From assembly GCA_905339405.1 (NCBI GenBank), contig CAJPGC010000001.1, forward strand, positions 62,001 to 126,000: 64,000 bases of DNA. The letters are read 5' to 3'. Made by a program: the position numbers and the translations under genes. Shown here in pieces: positions 35,908-45,060 of this stretch. Position 1 is the first letter of the stretch. The number at the start of each line of letters is the position of its first letter. Below the pieces are notes generated by a model that worked only from the letters and a program-made list of their open reading frames with translations, made no database searches and had not been told where the DNA came from. Source of the DNA: an uncultured bacterium (GTDB taxonomy: Bacteria; Desulfobacterota; GWC2-55-46).

Positions 35908-36023
35908 TACTCAGTAAGTAAGCTAGTAGACGGGTTTGGCAGCGCGAGGTAACAAGTGGACCTGAAGTGCACAAAAACCCCTACACTTATGAAATCCAAA
36001 TTATGAAAGGAGGTTTTTGCGTC

Positions 36024-36230
36024 ATGCCTTCAGGAAAAGTCAAATGGTTCAACGAGGCTAAGGGTTTCGGGTTCATAGAACAGGATTCCGGTGAGGACGT
36101 CTTCGTCCATTATACCTCGATCCAGGGCAACGGTTTCAGGACCCTTAAGGAAGGGCAGCGGGTGGACTTCGACATAACCAAGGGCCCCAAGGGGCTCAAG
36201 GCTGAAAATGTCAACCCGGCTCCGCTTTGA
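36024..36230 (+). CDS. Cold-shock domain protein (CspA family)
   Basis: ATG 36024 lies 10 bases after AAAGGAGG (36006-36013). The 68-residue protein is a single cold-shock domain: [20 protein letters not shown] with RNP1 (KGFGFI) and RNP2 (VFVHY), followed by [22 protein letters not shown]. It binds single-stranded nucleic acid. It has its own promoter and terminator, so it is a single-gene unit. Confidence 0.96.
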   Translation: MPSGKVKWFNEAKGFGFIEQDSGEDVFVHYTSIQGNGFRTLKEGQRVDFDITKGPKGLKAENVNPAPL

Positions 36231-36245
36231 CCGAGTGCACTAATC

Positions 36246-36281
36246 AAAAGCCCTCATCCAAACAGGATGAGGGCTTTTTTT
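36246..36281 (+). terminator. Rho-independent terminator after the cold-shock gene
   Basis: AAAAGCCCTCATCC (36246-36259) and GGATGAGGGCTTTT (36265-36278) form a perfect 14-base stem with loop AAACA, ending in a T run. Confidence 0.93.
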
Positions 36282-36344
36282 ATGTACACGGCCCTGCCCT
36301 TGGGATAAAATGCCCGTTATCGCCGTAAAAACACGGGGTTTGAA

Positions 36345-37496
36345 ATGGAAGAAAAAATATTGATGGAAGTCGTCCCGGGCCTCGAGGGCGTGCTTGCCGC
36401 GGAGTCGGCAATAAGCTACATAGACGGGGAGCGCGGCATACTCGAGTACAGGGGCATCTCCATAGAGACGCTCGCCGAGAAGAGCAGCTTCCTCGAGACC
36501 GCGTGGCTCCTTCTTTTCGGCCGTCTTCCCAGAGAATCCGAACTCCGGAAGTTCCGCGACGACGTCACCTTCCACACCAGGCTCAAGCTCAAGATACTCC
36601 GGATGATGGAGTACCTGCCGGAGAACGGCCACCCCATGCACTACCTACAGGCCGTGACCTCGGCCATGGGCATGTACTACCCGGCAAGGGACACGCTCAA
36701 CCCCGACGTCCGCTACTGGTCGGCCGTAAGGCTCATAGCGAAGCTTCCGACGATAACCGCGGCCGTGCACAGGTTGAAGCACGGGGACGCGCCCATACAG
36801 CCCAGGAACGACCTTTCGTTCGCGGCCAACTTCTACTACATGCTCTTTGAAAAGGAGCCGTCGCCGCTTGTAGAGCGGGTATTGGACGTCATGCTGATAC
36901 TCCACGGCGACCACACGATGAACGCCTCGACCTTCAGCGCGAGGGTCGTGGGCTCAACTCTGGCCGACCCGTACACGATAGTGGCTTCGGCCATCGGCAC
37001 GCTTTCCGGCCCTCTCCACGGAGGGGCCAACGAGGAAGTCGTGCGCATGATAGACGAGATCGGCGAGAAGGAGAACGTCAGGGGCTACATCGAAAGGAAG
37101 CTCGAGAAAAAAGAGAAGATAATGGGCGTGGGGCACAGGGTCTACAAGACCGTAGACCCCAGGGGCGAGGTCCTGAAAAGGTACATAGCCATGCTTGCCG
37201 AGCACGACGGCATAGACAGAAAGACGCTCGAGATATCAAGCGAGCTCGAGAAGACGGTAAAGGAGAAGCTCTCCGCGAAGGGGCTCCACCCCAACATAGA
37301 TTTCTACTCCGGCATAGTCTTCAGGAGCATAGGCATCCCCTCCGAGCTCTTCACGCCGATATTCGCCATAGGCAGGGTGGCCGGATGGCTCGCGCACTGG
37401 ATGGAGCAGCTGAAGAGCAACCGCATATACAGGCCCGAGCAGAAGTACACGGGCCTTCGCGAGCAGCCCTACGTGCCGCTCGGCGGGAGAGGTTAG
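36345..37496 (+). CDS. gltA: Citrate synthase
   Basis: The 383-residue protein has the conserved active-site elements: HGDHTMNASTFSARVVGST near 185, GPLHGGANEEVVRM near 223 (catalytic His), MGVGHRVYKTVDPR near 263 (second His), and DFYSGIVFRSIGIP near 322 (catalytic Asp). It condenses acetyl-CoA and oxaloacetate. Length fits the prokaryotic dimeric class, related also to 2-methylcitrate synthase. With fumarase, complex II, sucCD and kor genes in this window it completes much of a TCA route. In some anaerobes such enzymes can run reversibly, which is inference here. Confidence 0.93.
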   Translation: MEEKILMEVVPGLEGVLAAESAISYIDGERGILEYRGISIETLAEKSSFLETAWLLLFGRLPRESELRKFRDDVTFHTRLKLKILRMMEYLPENGHPMHYLQAVTSAMGMYYPARDTLNPDVRYWSAVRLIAKLPTITAAVHRLKHGDAPIQPRNDLSFAANFYYMLFEKEPSPLVERVLDVMLILHGDHTMNASTFSARVVGSTLADPYTIVASAIGTLSGPLHGGANEEVVRMIDEIGEKENVRGYIERKLEKKEKIMGVGHRVYKTVDPRGEVLKRYIAMLAEHDGIDRKTLEISSELEKTVKEKLSAKGLHPNIDFYSGIVFRSIGIPSELFTPIFAIGRVAGWLAHWMEQLKSNRIYRPEQKYTGLREQPYVPLGGRG

Positions 37497-37499
37497 CCG

Positions 37500-38357
37500 A
37501 TGCCCGGGAAAATAAGGAGGGCGTCAAGGCTTTCACGCCTATTGTTCTTCGCGCTTGTTCTCGCGGCCGCCTACGGCTGCGTGGAGCCCAAAATACTGAG
37601 GGTCGCCGACAAGCGCGAGCTCAAGCCCACGGAGCTCCTCAAGGAGATAGGCGAGCGCGACATCGTATTCGTCGGTGAGGTCCACAACAGGAAGAGCCAC
37701 CATGAGGCCCAGCTGGAGATAATAAAGGCCCTGTACTCAAACGGCGGCCAGCTTGCCATAGGCGTTGAGATGTTCAGGAAGGAGAACCAGACCGCGCTGG
37801 ACAAGTGGGTCTCCGGAGAGCTCGGCGAAAGCGAGTTCAGCGAAATATACCACAGGAACTGGGGGCTCCCCTGGAGCCAGTACAGGGAGATATTCGTGTT
37901 CGCCAGGGAAAAGCGCATCCCGCTCGTGGCGCTCAACATCTCCAGGCACGTCATACGCCAGGTCGTCAAAGACGGCTTCGCCTCCCTTACCCCCGAGCAG
38001 CTCTCGGGGCTTCCGCCCGGAATAGAATGCAAGGTCGACGAGACGTACGAGGAGTTCATAAAGGACGCGCTCGGAGAGCACGCAGGCGAGATGTCCTTCA
38101 AGAACTTCTGCGAGGCGCAAATGGTGTGGGACAACGTCATGGCCCACAACGCGATAGAGTTCCTGGACTCCAACCCCGGAAAGACGCTCGTCATCCTCGC
38201 CGGGAGCGGTCATTCGTGGAAAAGGGGCATACCTTCGCAGGTCGACAGGCTTTCAGGCTATTCCTTCTCGGTCATACTTCCCGAGTCTGACAGGGTGGAG
38301 GCCGATAAGATAGACACGAAGGACGCGGACTACGTCATAACAGGATGGTTTTTCTGA
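37500..38357 (+). CDS. ChaN-family (heme-binding uptake-type) lipoprotein
   Basis: The 285-residue protein starts 4 bases after the citrate synthase stop. An N-terminal hydrophobic segment and lipobox AAAYGC (Cys27) mark it as a lipoprotein. The family pattern is DIVFVGEVHNRKSHHEAQLE near 55, AIGVEMFRKENQ near 87, NISRHVIRQVV near 142, and ILAGSGHSWKRGIPSQVD near 238. ChaN of Campylobacter binds heme pairs. Function in this organism is inferred from family. The 3' end overlaps the convergent response-regulator gene by 23 bases. Confidence 0.87.
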   Translation: MPGKIRRASRLSRLLFFALVLAAAYGCVEPKILRVADKRELKPTELLKEIGERDIVFVGEVHNRKSHHEAQLEIIKALYSNGGQLAIGVEMFRKENQTALDKWVSGELGESEFSEIYHRNWGLPWSQYREIFVFAREKRIPLVALNISRHVIRQVVKDGFASLTPEQLSGLPPGIECKVDETYEEFIKDALGEHAGEMSFKNFCEAQMVWDNVMAHNAIEFLDSNPGKTLVILAGSGHSWKRGIPSQVDRLSGYSFSVILPESDRVEADKIDTKDADYVITGWFF

Positions 38358-39459
38358 AATCGAGCTCTTCGTGCCTGTTCTCGTCGAACAGGCGGCGGAA
38401 CTCCTCGGAGAGCGTAAGAAAGCCCTTGAACACCTCGGGGTCGAACCTTTCCTTCTGGCCGTCGATTATCCCGCAGGCCGTTTCGTGGTCGAAGGCCTCT
38501 TTGTAGGGGCGCTTGCTGCGGAGCGCGTCGTAGATGTCGACAAGGTGGACTATCCTGCCTGAAATGGGTATCTCGTCGCGCTTGAGGCCCATCGGGTAGC
38601 CTTTCCCGTCCCACCTTTCATGGTGCGTAAGCGCTATCTCCCTTGCCGTTCTGAGTATCCCGGAGTCCGGGTCGCGAAGGATGTTCGCGCCGATGGTCGA
38701 ATGGGTCTTCATTATCTCGAACTCTTCAGGCGTGTGCGAGCCCTCCTTGAGGAGGACGGAGTCGGGGATGCCGATTTTCCCTACGTCGTGCATTGGGCTG
38801 CCGAAGAATATCGCCTCTACGGCCTGCGCCGGAAGCCCCATGTGCGAGGCGAGCACCTGCGAATAAAGGCTTATCCTTTTAATGTGGCCGCCGGTTTCCT
38901 TGTCCCTGTATTCCGCCGCGAGCGTAAGCCTGTAGACGGTCTCCACGTAGCCGTGCCTTATCTTCTCGAAGGCCCTCTCCAGTTGCACCGTTTTGTCGAC
39001 GACCTCGCCCTCGAGCTTCTTGCCGTGCTCCAGCAAATAGTCCTCGTACTTCTTGACCTTGAGGAGGTTGCCGATGCGGGCCCTGAATTCGGCCTCGTCG
39101 ACGGGCTTGCTCAAAAGCTCGTCCGCCCCGGAATGAAGCCCCTTGAGCTTGGAGCCCCTGTCGGAAAGCGAAGTCACTATGATGATTGGTATATGGGTGG
39201 TGGAAGGGTCGTCCTTCAGGCGCCGGGTGACCTCAAAGCCGTTCATCCCGGGCATGACGACGTCGATTATAAGGATGTCGGGCCGGAAGGCCCTTACCTT
39301 CTCCAGCGCTTCCGCCCCGTTGGCGGCGGAGATGCTCTCGTAGCCGAGCCCATCTATTAGGTCGGAGAATATCTGGATGTAGAACCGGTCGTCGTCCGCA
39401 ACGAGTATCTTTGCCTTCCGGGGCAACCCGGGAGCGAGTTGTTCGGTGCCGTCAGCCAT
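38335..39459 (-). CDS. Response regulator with C-terminal HD-GYP domain (putative c-di-GMP phosphodiesterase)
   Basis: The 374-residue protein has an N-terminal receiver domain (AKILVADDDRFYIQIFSDLI, phosphoacceptor Asp in ILIIDVVMPGMNG, conserved Lys in LLSKPVDE), a coiled linker, then an HD-GYP domain: SPMHDVGKIGIPDSVLLK, TAREIALTHHERWDGKGYP. HD and GYP motifs are intact, so hydrolysis of cyclic di-GMP (or a related dinucleotide) is expected. No DNA-binding domain is present. No partner histidine kinase is adjacent. Confidence 0.94.
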   Translation of the reverse strand: MADGTEQLAPGLPRKAKILVADDDRFYIQIFSDLIDGLGYESISAANGAEALEKVRAFRPDILIIDVVMPGMNGFEVTRRLKDDPSTTHIPIIIVTSLSDRGSKLKGLHSGADELLSKPVDEAEFRARIGNLLKVKKYEDYLLEHGKKLEGEVVDKTVQLERAFEKIRHGYVETVYRLTLAAEYRDKETGGHIKRISLYSQVLASHMGLPAQAVEAIFFGSPMHDVGKIGIPDSVLLKEGSHTPEEFEIMKTHSTIGANILRDPDSGILRTAREIALTHHERWDGKGYPMGLKRDEIPISGRIVHLVDIYDALRSKRPYKEAFDHETACGIIDGQKERFDPEVFKGFLTLSEEFRRLFDENRHEELDFRKTILL

Positions 39460-39565
39460 ATTGCCTATATACTACTCATTTCACGCCCGCATGGCAAGGG
39501 GCCTGATGGCGCGCCTTGCGGCTCGTTAAAAAAACCTTTGTTTCCCGTAAGTTATCAACTTACGC

Positions 39566-39594
39566 TTGACAAACCAGGCGCCAGTAAATATCAT
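39566..39594 (+). promoter_or_regulatory. Sigma70-type promoter upstream of the M23 peptidase gene
   Basis: Consensus TTGACA (39566-39571) and TATCAT (39589-39594) are separated by 17 bases, 25 bases ahead of the start codon. Confidence 0.6.
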
Positions 39595-39618
39595 GTTGTG
39601 AAAATTTTCCGAAAGGAC

Positions 39619-40908
39619 ATGATATTGACCGGAACTCAAAACAGGAATGAAAAAAGATTCCCGATAAGAACCGCGTTGATATTCTCCCTCGTAGGGATTT
39701 CGTTTTTCCTTTCGATCCTTTTCCTTATAAGTCCGGCTTCCTCCCAGAAGTTCTCCGAACCGGCGGCCGCTGAAGGCAGTGAAAGCCCTTCAGAGGACCA
39801 GGGCCCCAAAATAGAACGCTTCGATTTCAAGCTTACCTCCAACAACACCTTCTACCAGGTCATGACGGCAATAAAAGTCCCTGGCCCCGAGATACTCGAC
39901 ATCGTCAAAAAAGCCAAGCCAATATTCAACCTCACGCGCCTCAAGGAGGACTCCGTCCTCAAGGCCTTTACCATTGACGGCAGGCTCCAGAAAATTGAGT
40001 ACAAGTTCAGCGACTACGAGTTCCTGCTCGTCGAGAGGGACCCGGATGGCAACATGGCCGCCAAGAAAGAGGAGCTCCCGCACGAGACAAGGGAGGTCGT
40101 GGTCTCCGGCACGATAGAGAACTCGCTCTATGAGGGCGCCTTGAAGGCCGGGGCCGACCCGCAGGCCGTCGTGGCCCTTACAGACATATTCGCCTGGGAC
40201 ATCGACTTCGCCTCCGACATACACAAGGGTGATACCTTCAGGCTCCTCTCCGAGATGCTCTACGTCGAGGGGGTGCCCGTGAAAACAGGCAGGCTCATTG
40301 GCGCCGAGATGGAGAACGGCGGAAAGAGATACGCGGCCATCTATTACGAGGGCAAGGGCGGCAAGGGTTACTACGACGAGAAGGGCAGGTCGTTGAAGAA
40401 GACCCTCCTCAAGTCTCCCCTGAGGTTCAGGAGGATAACCAGCACCTTCAGCAGGGGCAGGTATCATCCTATCCTGAAAAGATACAGGCCACACCACGGG
40501 ATAGATTACGGCGCGCCCACAGGCACGCCAATAGAGTCCGCGGGAAGCGGAGTGGTGAAGCACGCCGGTTGGAAGGGCGGGTACGGTAATTACATAGAAG
40601 TAAAGCACAGCAACGGCTACACTACCGCTTACGGCCACCTTTCAAGGATAGGCAAGGGGATAAGGTCAGGGGCGAAGGTAGACCAGGGGCAGGTAATAGG
40701 TTACGTCGGCTCGACGGGGCTGTCCTCCGGCCCGCACCTTCACTACGAAGTGAAGGTGGGCGGCAGGCTCATAAACCCCTTGAGCGTGAAATCGCTGCCT
40801 GGCGTGCCGGTGCCTAAAAAGGAGATGGCGCAGTTCGTCGCGGCAAGGGATAGCGTACAGCACAAGCTCTCTTCAAGCGGCACGGCGTACGCAACGAACA
40901 AACCTTAG
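39619..40908 (+). CDS. M23-family metallopeptidase with N-terminal membrane anchor
   Basis: ATG 39619 follows GAAAGGAC and lies at a sensible distance from the promoter. The 429-residue protein has a single N-terminal membrane segment (about residues 17-38), a middle LysM-less OapA/CsgE-like region with VPGPEILDIVKKAKP, and a C-terminal LytM domain: YRPHHGIDYGAPTGTPIESA with the HxxxD zinc motif, and SGPHLHYEVKVGGRLINP with HxH. It likely cleaves peptidoglycan cross-links in the periplasm during growth or division. Both zinc motifs are intact. Confidence 0.92.
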   Translation: MILTGTQNRNEKRFPIRTALIFSLVGISFFLSILFLISPASSQKFSEPAAAEGSESPSEDQGPKIERFDFKLTSNNTFYQVMTAIKVPGPEILDIVKKAKPIFNLTRLKEDSVLKAFTIDGRLQKIEYKFSDYEFLLVERDPDGNMAAKKEELPHETREVVVSGTIENSLYEGALKAGADPQAVVALTDIFAWDIDFASDIHKGDTFRLLSEMLYVEGVPVKTGRLIGAEMENGGKRYAAIYYEGKGGKGYYDEKGRSLKKTLLKSPLRFRRITSTFSRGRYHPILKRYRPHHGIDYGAPTGTPIESAGSGVVKHAGWKGGYGNYIEVKHSNGYTTAYGHLSRIGKGIRSGAKVDQGQVIGYVGSTGLSSGPHLHYEVKVGGRLINPLSVKSLPGVPVPKKEMAQFVAARDSVQHKLSSSGTAYATNKP

Positions 40909-40913
40909 TACAA

Positions 40914-42089
40914 TTATGACGGCGAGAGCACCCTCCAGGCGTGCCTTGCTATCATAAGCTCCTCGTTGGTCTTCATGACCATTACTTCTACCGGCCCCCT
41001 CGATATGACGGGGCCGTTTTTTTTGTTCTTCTCCACGTCGAGCTCCACTCCGAGAAAACCCAGGCCCTTTGTCAACCGCGCCCTTATCTCCGGTGAGTTC
41101 TCCCCTATCCCGGCCGTGAAGATGATCGTGTCGAGCCCTCCTAAAGCTGCGGAGAGCGCGCCTATGTACTTTCTTGCCTGATAGCAGAAGACTTCGATCG
41201 CGAGGGCCGCGGAAGGGGAGGCCGCCTCTTCCCTGAGGAGGTCGGCCATGTCCGAGCTTGCGCCTGATATCCCCAGGAGCCCCGATTTCCTGTTGAGGAG
41301 CACGTTGAGCTCATCAGGCGCGTACCCTCTCGTCTTGAGGAGGTAGACGATGATGCCGGGGTCTAGCTCCCCGGTACGCGTGCTCATGACCAGGCCTCCG
41401 AGAGGCGTGAAGCCCATCGTGGTATCTACGCACCTGGCTTCATTGACGGCGGCCATCGAGCAGCCGTTCCCGAGGTGGGCGATTATCGTGCGCCCTTTTG
41501 AGCGGGCAGGCTCCAACCTTGAAAGCTCTTCCATGATGTACTCGTAGGAGAGTCCGTGGAAGCCGTATCTTACGACCCCTTCGGCTCTGAATTCCGCAGG
41601 GATGGCGAAGGTGGTCGCGGCTTCACTCATCGTCCTGTGAAAAGAGGTGTCAAAGCAGGCTATCTGCGGGAGTCCTGGAAAGGCGGAGCTTACGGCCTCG
41701 ATGGCTTTTATCTCGTGCGGCAGGTGCTCGGCGGCAAAAGGCGTAAGCTCCCGTATGGTGTTGAGGAGTGTTTTGTCTACCCTCTGCGGGACAGTGTACT
41801 TAGAGCCGCCGTGCACGACCCTGTGGCCGACCGCGCCCATTCCCCGGTCTTCAGGACGGGAAGCGAGCCAGCCGAAAAGCTCTTTCAGGGCGCCGCCGTG
41901 GTCAGGCAACGAGAGCTCCTTTGAGACAAGGACGTCTCCCTGGCCGCTTTCCGCGCTGAAGCGCCCCTCAGGGAGGCCTATCCTTTCAAGCTTTCCGGAA
42001 AGGAGGCGCTCCGGGTCAGGCCCGGCCCCGTAGACAGAGAACTTGATGCTCGATGAACCGCTGTTTATGGTCAGGATGCTGCGTACCAA
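40914..42089 (-). CDS. ackA: Acetate kinase
   Basis: The 391-residue protein starts at TTG 42089 after GGAGG. It has the ASKHA acetokinase signatures VRSILTINSGSSSIKFSVYG at the start, VVHGGSKYT near 107, ACFDTSFHRTMSEAA near 149, and RTIIAHLGNGCSMAAVNEAR near 208. It interconverts acetate and acetyl phosphate with ATP. A phosphotransacetylase gene is not adjacent. It is convergent with the M23 peptidase gene, six bases apart. Confidence 0.96.
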   Translation of the reverse strand: MVRSILTINSGSSSIKFSVYGAGPDPERLLSGKLERIGLPEGRFSAESGQGDVLVSKELSLPDHGGALKELFGWLASRPEDRGMGAVGHRVVHGGSKYTVPQRVDKTLLNTIRELTPFAAEHLPHEIKAIEAVSSAFPGLPQIACFDTSFHRTMSEAATTFAIPAEFRAEGVVRYGFHGLSYEYIMEELSRLEPARSKGRTIIAHLGNGCSMAAVNEARCVDTTMGFTPLGGLVMSTRTGELDPGIIVYLLKTRGYAPDELNVLLNRKSGLLGISGASSDMADLLREEAASPSAALAIEVFCYQARKYIGALSAALGGLDTIIFTAGIGENSPEIRARLTKGLGFLGVELDVEKNKKNGPVISRGPVEVMVMKTNEELMIARHAWRVLSPS

Positions 42090-42125
42090 AATACCTCCAT
42101 TTCAACAGCGGCATTTGCGCGGTCT

Positions 42126-42521
42126 TCAGCGCTTGAGGAGCCACGCGTTCAAAAGCGGTGCGATTATCTCGGAGGCAAGCACAAGCGACCAGAGCCTGCC
42201 CTGCCATATCCTGTAGTCGGCCAGGAGCTTGTCCCACGGGAAGCCGAAGACGTAATGGCCGAAGAGAAATTCGAAAGTCAAACTGCAGAAGAACCAGAGC
42301 AGCCCGGCTGAAAGCGCCGAGGCGTAAAGCGGCTCTGGGGCGAACCTGGTGACGTAGATGCGCGCCCCGATGAATATGACGATTATTATGAAGAACGTCT
42401 TGTACAGGTGGCTGCCGTAATCCCCTATGTAGCGGGAGAGGACCTTCTCGCCGAGAAAACCGTTCGCGATGGCTATCAACACCATGACGAACCAGAAAAG
42501 AAAAGCTGTCTTCAGGTTCAT
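42126..42521 (-). CDS. Small conserved-looking membrane protein of unknown function
   Basis: ATG 42521 (MNLKTAFLFW) follows AAAGG. The 131-residue protein has about four membrane segments (residues 5-25, 40-57, 70-92, 108-125) and no recognised catalytic motif. It lies 36 bases upstream of ackA on the same strand and may be co-transcribed with it. Function not identified. Confidence 0.7.
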   Translation of the reverse strand: MNLKTAFLFWFVMVLIAIANGFLGEKVLSRYIGDYGSHLYKTFFIIIVIFIGARIYVTRFAPEPLYASALSAGLLWFFCSLTFEFLFGHYVFGFPWDKLLADYRIWQGRLWSLVLASEIIAPLLNAWLLKR

Positions 42522-42639
42522 TGGATGCCTTTCAAAGTATAGCGTTGGCTTTAGAAAATAACAGAACCAGGCCCGCAAGTCAAAGCCGGGGTTCGCGAAA
42601 AAAGAACCGGCGCGGAAAGGAATTGCGCCGGAGAAGGAA

Positions 42640-43164
42640 TTGTCTTACCATATCATTATGTCACATGATTACGTTTACGGCAGCTACTCTTCCCCTGTAG
42701 GCGGGCTTTTCGTGGCAAAGGGGCCCAGGGGCATAACCGCGCTCACGATAGGAGAGGGGGAAGGGGAATTCCTCGCGGGTTTCTCTGAAGACCTTGCGCC
42801 CTCGCTTGCACAGGGACGTTTCTCAGCCCTTTTCAGGCTTTTCGACGAGTACTTCAAGGGCGCTCCTGTCGTCTTCAGCGTGCCGGTCGACCCTTCCGGC
42901 ACCGACTTTGATAAAAGAGTCTGGGGCGCGCTCTCAGCGATCCCGTGGGGCAGCTGCAAAAGCTACGGAGAGCTGGCGTCAGTCATAGGGAAGCCTGGGG
43001 CGGCCAGGGCCGTCGGAGGCGCCTGCGGCAGGAACCCCATCCCCCTCATAATACCCTGCCACAGGGTGTTGCAATCCGGCGGCCTCATCGGCGGATATTC
43101 GGGCGGGGCAGGGGTCAAGGAGTCTCTCCTCGCCATCGAGGGCATACCTTTCAAGACCCGCTGA
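42640..43164 (+). CDS. ogt: Methylated-DNA--[protein]-cysteine S-methyltransferase
   Basis: TTG 42640 lies 6 bases after GGAG; ATG 42658 would remove six residues. The 174-residue protein has the DNA-binding HTH region (IPWGSCKSYGELASVIGKPG) and the active-site motif IPLIIPCHRVLQSGGLIGGYSGG, with the acceptor Cys in PCHRV. It repairs O6-alkylguanine by direct transfer of the alkyl group. A truncated N-terminal domain is typical of this family. Confidence 0.94.
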   Translation: MSYHIIMSHDYVYGSYSSPVGGLFVAKGPRGITALTIGEGEGEFLAGFSEDLAPSLAQGRFSALFRLFDEYFKGAPVVFSVPVDPSGTDFDKRVWGALSAIPWGSCKSYGELASVIGKPGAARAVGGACGRNPIPLIIPCHRVLQSGGLIGGYSGGAGVKESLLAIEGIPFKTR

Positions 43165-43167
43165 AAA

Positions 43168-43653
43168 TCAGTACAGGTACCCGCCGTGCGCGACGATTGC
43201 TCCCGCGGCTGCCGCCGCAAGTGATATCGCCACCATGAACCAGTGCAGCTTCTTCACCTTGTTGAATATCCCGTCGATGTCCATCTTGTCGCCCTCGCGG
43301 GCCATCTTCTCGAGCATCTTTCTTATGACGATGGGCTCGAGCCCCACGAGCATCACGAACCAGAAGACCCACACGCCCGTCATGAAAGTCAGCGCCGCTC
43401 CAGCTTTTGTGAAGTAGAGCTTGTGCCAGCCCATCTGCCACACCATGATGAAGCCGGAGATGCCAGTTATGATGTTGTACCACTTGGCAAGAGGGGCGAA
43501 CCTGTGTTCGACGCGCTGGAACATCAATACCTTCTGGAGAGCGTCCGGGGTCTTTATGACCATCGGCAGCATGATGCCGGTTACGAAGGCGAGCCCGCCT
43601 ATCCACAGGATGACCGCCAGCAGATGAACGATGTGCATCGAAATAAAGAGCAT
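43168..43653 (-). CDS. Conserved membrane protein, CopD-like topology
   Basis: ATG 43653 follows GGAGG by 5 bases; the longer upstream frame runs through a repeat and is rejected. The 161-residue protein has four membrane segments (about 5-28, 55-75, 85-107, 138-158). MHIVHLLAVILWIGGLAFVTGIMLP resembles the first helix of CopD/HemJ-like proteins, with conserved His and Trp. A copper- or heme-related role is possible but not established. It is convergent with ogt, three bases apart. Confidence 0.75.
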   Translation of the reverse strand: MLFISMHIVHLLAVILWIGGLAFVTGIMLPMVIKTPDALQKVLMFQRVEHRFAPLAKWYNIITGISGFIMVWQMGWHKLYFTKAGAALTFMTGVWVFWFVMLVGLEPIVIRKMLEKMAREGDKMDIDGIFNKVKKLHWFMVAISLAAAAAGAIVAHGGYLY

Positions 43654-43740
43654 CAAAACCTCCTTGATTTGGTCCCCGGTTTTGTTTAAGGTTAGTGTCG
43701 GAAAGATTCTATACCAAACGCGGCTCCGGGGCCAGGTGTT

Positions 43741-43931
43741 TGGCAGGACGCGTGGTTTCATGGGGGAAACTTTCTGTAGAAAGTTCTCCCCCATACCCCC
43801 TTCAAAGACTTCAAGTTCCTGAGGAGGCCCCCTTAAGGGGGCCTCCTCAGGAAGAACTGAAAGTTTTTGGAGAGAGTTTGAGAGAACCTTTTTACAAAAA
43901 GGTTCTCTCAAAAAAAACAAGCGTCCTGCCA
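43741..43931. repeat. Three-hairpin palindromic element, copy 1, with flanking inverted repeat
   Basis: TGGCAGGACGC (43741-43751) and GCGTCCTGCCA (43921-43931) are perfect inverted repeats around three nested hairpins: GGGGGAAACTTTCT with AGAAAGTTCTCCCCC, a central perfect 34-base palindrome CCTGAGGAGGCCCCC plus its complement (43818-43851), and GAGAGAACCTTTTT with AAAAAGGTTCTCTC. It fills most of the 335-base gap between two membrane-protein genes. An inverted copy is at 47831-47981. Confidence 0.9.
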
Positions 43932-43988
43932 AGTATCGCACGTGACGGTGGGCGTGAACATGACGAAAATCAGTGCAGGGAGGGGCAG

Positions 43989-44465
43989 ATGAACAGGGAG
44001 ATATACGTAAGTCTCAGGCGCACGTGCATGATGATGGCCATTTTCGCCGGCTCTTTCATTCTCGTGTACGGTGGTGTGGTGGCCCTGACGAAGTTCGTCT
44101 ACATATACTTCAGGGGTTTCATACCTGACTTCAACGAGAACATCTTGAGGGCCATTTTTTACGCGCTGTCGATAGGGTCGTTCGCGGCCTCCCGCTTCCT
44201 TTACAAGAAACGCTATTCGCCCGAGGGCTTGAAATCCCGACTTAAAGATCCCGACGCACTTGTAAGGCATCTTCTCATGACGCCGGTCATAGGCATGGCT
44301 CTAGCAGAGGCCGTGCTCATATCGGCGTTCTTCCTCTTTTTCCTCAGCGCCATGTACGTGGATTTCATCATCCTCTCCATCCTTTCGTCCGTGATGATAA
44401 TAACGAGCGTCCCGGGCGTTCAATTCCTGGAGAGCAGGGTCAACGAGGCCTCAAGGGGCGCGTAG
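43989..44465 (+). CDS. Small membrane protein of unknown function
   Basis: ATG 43989 follows GGGAGGGGC. The 158-residue protein has about four membrane segments (residues 14-40, 52-70, 98-118, 120-140) separated by a basic loop (YKKRYSPEGLKSRLKD). No known domain was recognised. It precedes the PerR-type block but is separated from it by a promoter, so it is probably independent. Confidence 0.75.
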   Translation: MNREIYVSLRRTCMMMAIFAGSFILVYGGVVALTKFVYIYFRGFIPDFNENILRAIFYALSIGSFAASRFLYKKRYSPEGLKSRLKDPDALVRHLLMTPVIGMALAEAVLISAFFLFFLSAMYVDFIILSILSSVMIITSVPGVQFLESRVNEASRGA

Positions 44466-44528
44466 ACAGACCCGCCGCCTAGGAAAAACCCATAAAATAC
44501 GAACAATTACGACTGAACTGACAGCCGC

Positions 44529-44556
44529 TTGACAAATATTTTTTATGTACTATAAT
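44529..44556 (+). promoter_or_regulatory. Consensus sigma70 promoter of the perR-peroxiredoxin operon
   Basis: TTGACA (44529-44534) and TATAAT (44551-44556) match both consensus hexamers, with a 16-base spacer. The start point would lie at or just before the palindrome at 44561-44590. Confidence 0.8.
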
Positions 44557-44560
44557 AGAA

Positions 44561-44590
44561 TTATTCCAAGATAGTAATCATTTGGAATAA
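44561..44590. promoter_or_regulatory. Probable Fur/PerR-type operator
   Basis: TTATTCCAA (44561-44569) and TTGGAATAA (44582-44590) are perfect 9-base inverted repeats 12 bases apart, placed directly after the -10 box. Binding here would block the transcript start, so autoregulation by the Fur-family protein encoded next is likely. Palindromic AT-rich sites of this kind are usual for the family, though this spacing is not the standard 19-mer. Confidence 0.65.
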
Positions 44591-44603
44591 AGAGGAGCAT
44601 CAA

Positions 44604-45023
44604 ATGGAACGGATAGTAAGAAAATACAGGGGAAAAGGGTTCAAGCTCACGCCTCAGAGGATAGCGATACTGAAGTTCCTCGAGGGCAACACGAACCACC
44701 CTACCGCCGAGGACATCTATACCGAGATCAAAAAGAAGTACCCCACGGTATCCTTCGCGACCGTATACAACACCGTCCAGGCTCTGCGCGACAGGGGCGA
44801 GCTCCTTGAGATTACCATAGACCCCGAGAGGAAGCACTTCGACCCCAACCCGTCCGCCCACCACCATATCATGTGCACCGGCTGCGGCAAGATAGGTGAT
44901 GTATTCTTCGACTACTCGATGTCGCTTGGACTCCCCGAGGAAGTGACCAGGGAGTTCGCCGTGACCGGCAACCATATCGACTTCTACGGCATCTGCACGA
45001 GCTGCCGCGAGAAGACGAGCTGA
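44604..45023 (+). CDS. perR: Fur-family transcriptional regulator, PerR-like
   Basis: The 139-residue protein has the Fur winged helix ([54 protein letters not shown]), regulatory metal ligands in [23 protein letters not shown] and the structural zinc pair CTGC and CTSC. Asp rather than Glu in the HFD region and the adjacent peroxiredoxin gene favour PerR-type peroxide sensing over iron control, but that is inference. Gene symbol given on context. Confidence 0.87.
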   Translation: MERIVRKYRGKGFKLTPQRIAILKFLEGNTNHPTAEDIYTEIKKKYPTVSFATVYNTVQALRDRGELLEITIDPERKHFDPNPSAHHHIMCTGCGKIGDVFFDYSMSLGLPEEVTREFAVTGNHIDFYGICTSCREKTS

Positions 45024-45060
45024 AAACACCAGAACACACAATCAAGGAGGAACGGGAAAA

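Noticed and set aside
43818-43851. Perfect 34-base palindrome considered as a phage attachment site or intrinsic terminator on its own.
   Set aside because: It is the centre of a larger repeated element with a differing centre in the other copy, and no integrase gene or T tract accompanies it.
43654-43941. N-terminal extension of the CopD-like membrane protein.
   Set aside because: The extra residues are translated from the three-hairpin repeat; ATG 43653 has a proper GGAGG site.
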